Origin: an uncultured Collinsella sp.
GTDB taxonomy: Bacteria > Actinomycetota > Coriobacteriia > Coriobacteriales > Coriobacteriaceae
Assembly: GCA_902479205.1 (NCBI GenBank)
Contig: CABSNX010000087.1
Span: 1-7,698, forward strand
Direction of reading: 5' to 3'
Length of the DNA stretch: 7,698 bases
Shown here: piece after piece, positions 6,769 to 7,698 of the stretch
How positions within the stretch are numbered: position 1 is the stretch's first letter
Layout: every line of letters starts with the position of its first letter
Translations under genes and position numbers: made by a program
Notes under the pieces: model-generated
Seen by the model: the letters and a program-made list of their open reading frames with translations, nothing else
What the model was told of the DNA's origin: nothing
Databases searched by the model: none

Positions 6769-7266
6769 ATGCCGGGCGAGAATTTTCCTGGCGACAGGAT
6801 CGTGAGTCTTGTCGACGAGCTCGAGGGGCTCATCGAAGAGGCTAAGACGCCGTTCGGCAAGAACGCCCAGATGAAGGTTATCGACGCCGACGTCTTCTTT
6901 AACATCCTCGATGAGATCCGCATGAGCTATCCCGAGGAGTGGCAGAAGTCCCGCCGTATCCTCAAAGAGCGCGAGGAGCTTATGGCCTCCGCCGCCGCTC
7001 AGGCCGATTCCATCATTGCCGATGCTCAGCAGCAGGCGCTCACCATTGCCGGTGAGCAGGAGATCGTCCGCTTAGCCCAGCAGCAGGCCGACGACATCCG
7101 CGACCGTGCCCAGCAGTACGAGCGCGAGACGCGTTATGCCGCCGAGGATTACGCCGAGCAGGTCTTTACGCACCTCGAGGAGAACCTTAAGAGTCTGACC
7201 GGCACCGTCACTCGTTGCCGTCAGCAGCTCAACGAGGGCGCCGCCCAGCAGAACGGTCAGTGGTAA
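6769..7266 (+). CDS. DivIVA/SepIVA-like coiled-coil protein
   Basis: 165 residues, often annotated only as hypothetical or 'ATPase' in related genomes. An N-terminal segment (10-58) reads IVSLVDELEGLIEEAK, then a VIDADVFFNILDEIR stretch and YPEEW. A long Ala/Gln/Glu-rich helix follows (about 59-145), with repeated AxxxADxII-type units expected to form a coiled coil, and the end reads YAEQVFTHLEENL then a CRQQL segment. From memory, the N- and C-terminal patterns and the position just before DUF177 resemble SepIVA of mycobacteria (Rv2927c), a DivIVA-domain septation factor; the mycobacterial protein is longer because its helix is extended. No Walker motif, signal peptide or membrane segment is visible, so 'ATPase' is unsupported. 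ATG 6769 is preferred because AAAGGAG (6757-6763) lies 5 nt upstream; in-frame ATGs at 6745 and 6754 lack a site. Function in this organism is inferred, probably envelope growth or division. Confidence 0.75.
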   Translation: MPGENFPGDRIVSLVDELEGLIEEAKTPFGKNAQMKVIDADVFFNILDEIRMSYPEEWQKSRRILKEREELMASAAAQADSIIADAQQQALTIAGEQEIVRLAQQQADDIRDRAQQYERETRYAAEDYAEQVFTHLEENLKSLTGTVTRCRQQLNEGAAQQNGQW

Positions 7267-7652
7267 TGGCTGAGTTCCCGAGTGTAACCGTCGATCTTTC
7301 CGAGCAGCTCGAGTTTCCCGGAGACTCTTATCCGCTGACCGGCAAGGTCGATGTCGCCACCTACACGGTGGGCGAGAAGGAGTACCAGCTGCAGGACGGC
7401 ATTTCCTACGACGTGGTCTTTACCAACGCCGGTACCGGTGTTCTGCTTTCGGGCATGGTCCGCGCTCACGCCACCGGCGAGTGCGATCGCTGCCTGGAGC
7501 CCGCATCGTTTGATATCGCAGGCGAGATCGAGGAGTTCTACCTCTTTAACGAGCCCGAGGACCCCGAGGCCTACGAAGACGGCTACGAGTTGCTGGGCGA
7601 GGATCGCATTGTCGATCTGGGCGAGCCCATCAACGACGCGGTCGTCATGGAC
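7266..7652 (+). CDS. DUF177 (YceD) family protein, 3' truncated
   Basis: First 129 residues of a DUF177 protein. The family sits next to rpmF (ribosomal protein L32) across bacteria and, in plants and E. coli, has been linked to 23S rRNA or ribosome maturation. The recognisable part is a beta-rich N terminus followed by GECDRCLEP, whose Cys73 and Cys76 form a CxxC; an acidic stretch EEFYLFNEPEDPEAYED follows, then the IVDLGEPINDAVVMD helix. The second Cys-rich motif near the C terminus, and probably 40-50 residues, are lost where the sequence enters the adapter at 7653; residues read past there (LSLIHI) are artefact. ATG 7266 overlaps the preceding stop as TAATG and has no clear ribosome site, so translation is probably coupled to the SepIVA-like gene. 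rpmF would be expected next. Confidence 0.88.
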
Positions 7653-7698
7653 CTGTCTCTTATACACATCTGACGCTGCCGACGAATAGCCTTGTGTA
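7653..7698. other. Nextera Read 1 adapter with i5 index (right end, not genomic)
   Basis: 7653-7671 is the reverse complement of the Tn5 mosaic end, 7672-7685 (GACGCTGCCGACGA) is the reverse complement of the Nextera Read 1 primer part, 7686-7693 (ATAGCCTT) is in the 8-nt index position, and 7694-7698 (GTGTA) begins the P5 flow-cell sequence. The index read on the other strand is AAGGCTAT, which I recall as the Nextera XT i5 index S520. No genomic information lies here. Confidence 0.98.

Noticed and set aside
6769..7266. ATPase or ATP synthase subunit b for the coiled-coil gene
   Set aside because: There is no Walker motif and no N-terminal membrane helix, and no other ATP synthase genes are nearby; the similarity is just that of an Ala/Glu/Gln-rich helix.

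Overview
This window is a short, wholly housekeeping piece of a GC-rich bacterial chromosome with sequencing-adapter sequence left at both ends. Bases 1-21 and 7653-7698 match the Nextera/Tn5 adapter (the right end runs on through the index), so only about 22-7652 is genomic. Both end genes are cut at the adapter junctions. All genes are on the + strand and tightly packed.

The organism is most likely a member of the Coriobacteriia, probably Collinsella or a close relative from a gut sample. This is an inference from the high GC content, the strong G/C preference at third codon positions, the style of the proteins, and a gene order that mixes Firmicutes-like linkage (Asp23-FakA-RecG) with actinobacterial linkage (SepIVA-like gene next to DUF177). 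No marker in the window settles the genus.

Layout: (1) 23-793, the C-terminal part of the primary sigma factor rpoD, closed by a strong terminator. (2) 846-873, a perfect 28-bp palindrome with a GGGGACGTCCCC core. (3) 900-1177, a tRNA transcription unit with a good promoter (TTGCCC-16-TATAAT, A-rich upstream), two identical tRNA-Asn(GTT) genes separated by a terminator-like hairpin, and a strong terminator. (4) 1336-6700, a compact run of five genes: an Asp23/YloU-family protein, the fatty-acid kinase subunit FakA (DAK2/YloV family), RecG helicase, 16S rRNA methyltransferase RsmD and phosphopantetheine adenylyltransferase CoaD. The last three overlap each other. (5) 6769-7652, a DivIVA/SepIVA-like coiled-coil protein followed, with a 1-nt overlap, by a truncated DUF177 (YceD) gene; rpmF would be expected next.

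The functional themes are transcription initiation, translation (tRNA-Asn, rRNA methylation, the DUF177 gene usually linked to rpmF), lipid and cofactor supply (FakA acyl-phosphate formation, CoaD coenzyme A synthesis), replication-fork repair (RecG), and probably envelope growth or division (Asp23, SepIVA-like). I see no mobile element, CRISPR array, defence system or biosynthetic cluster. The points most worth a second look are the adapter ends, the perfect palindrome, the SepIVA-like gene, and small departures from family consensus in RecG, FakA and RsmD.
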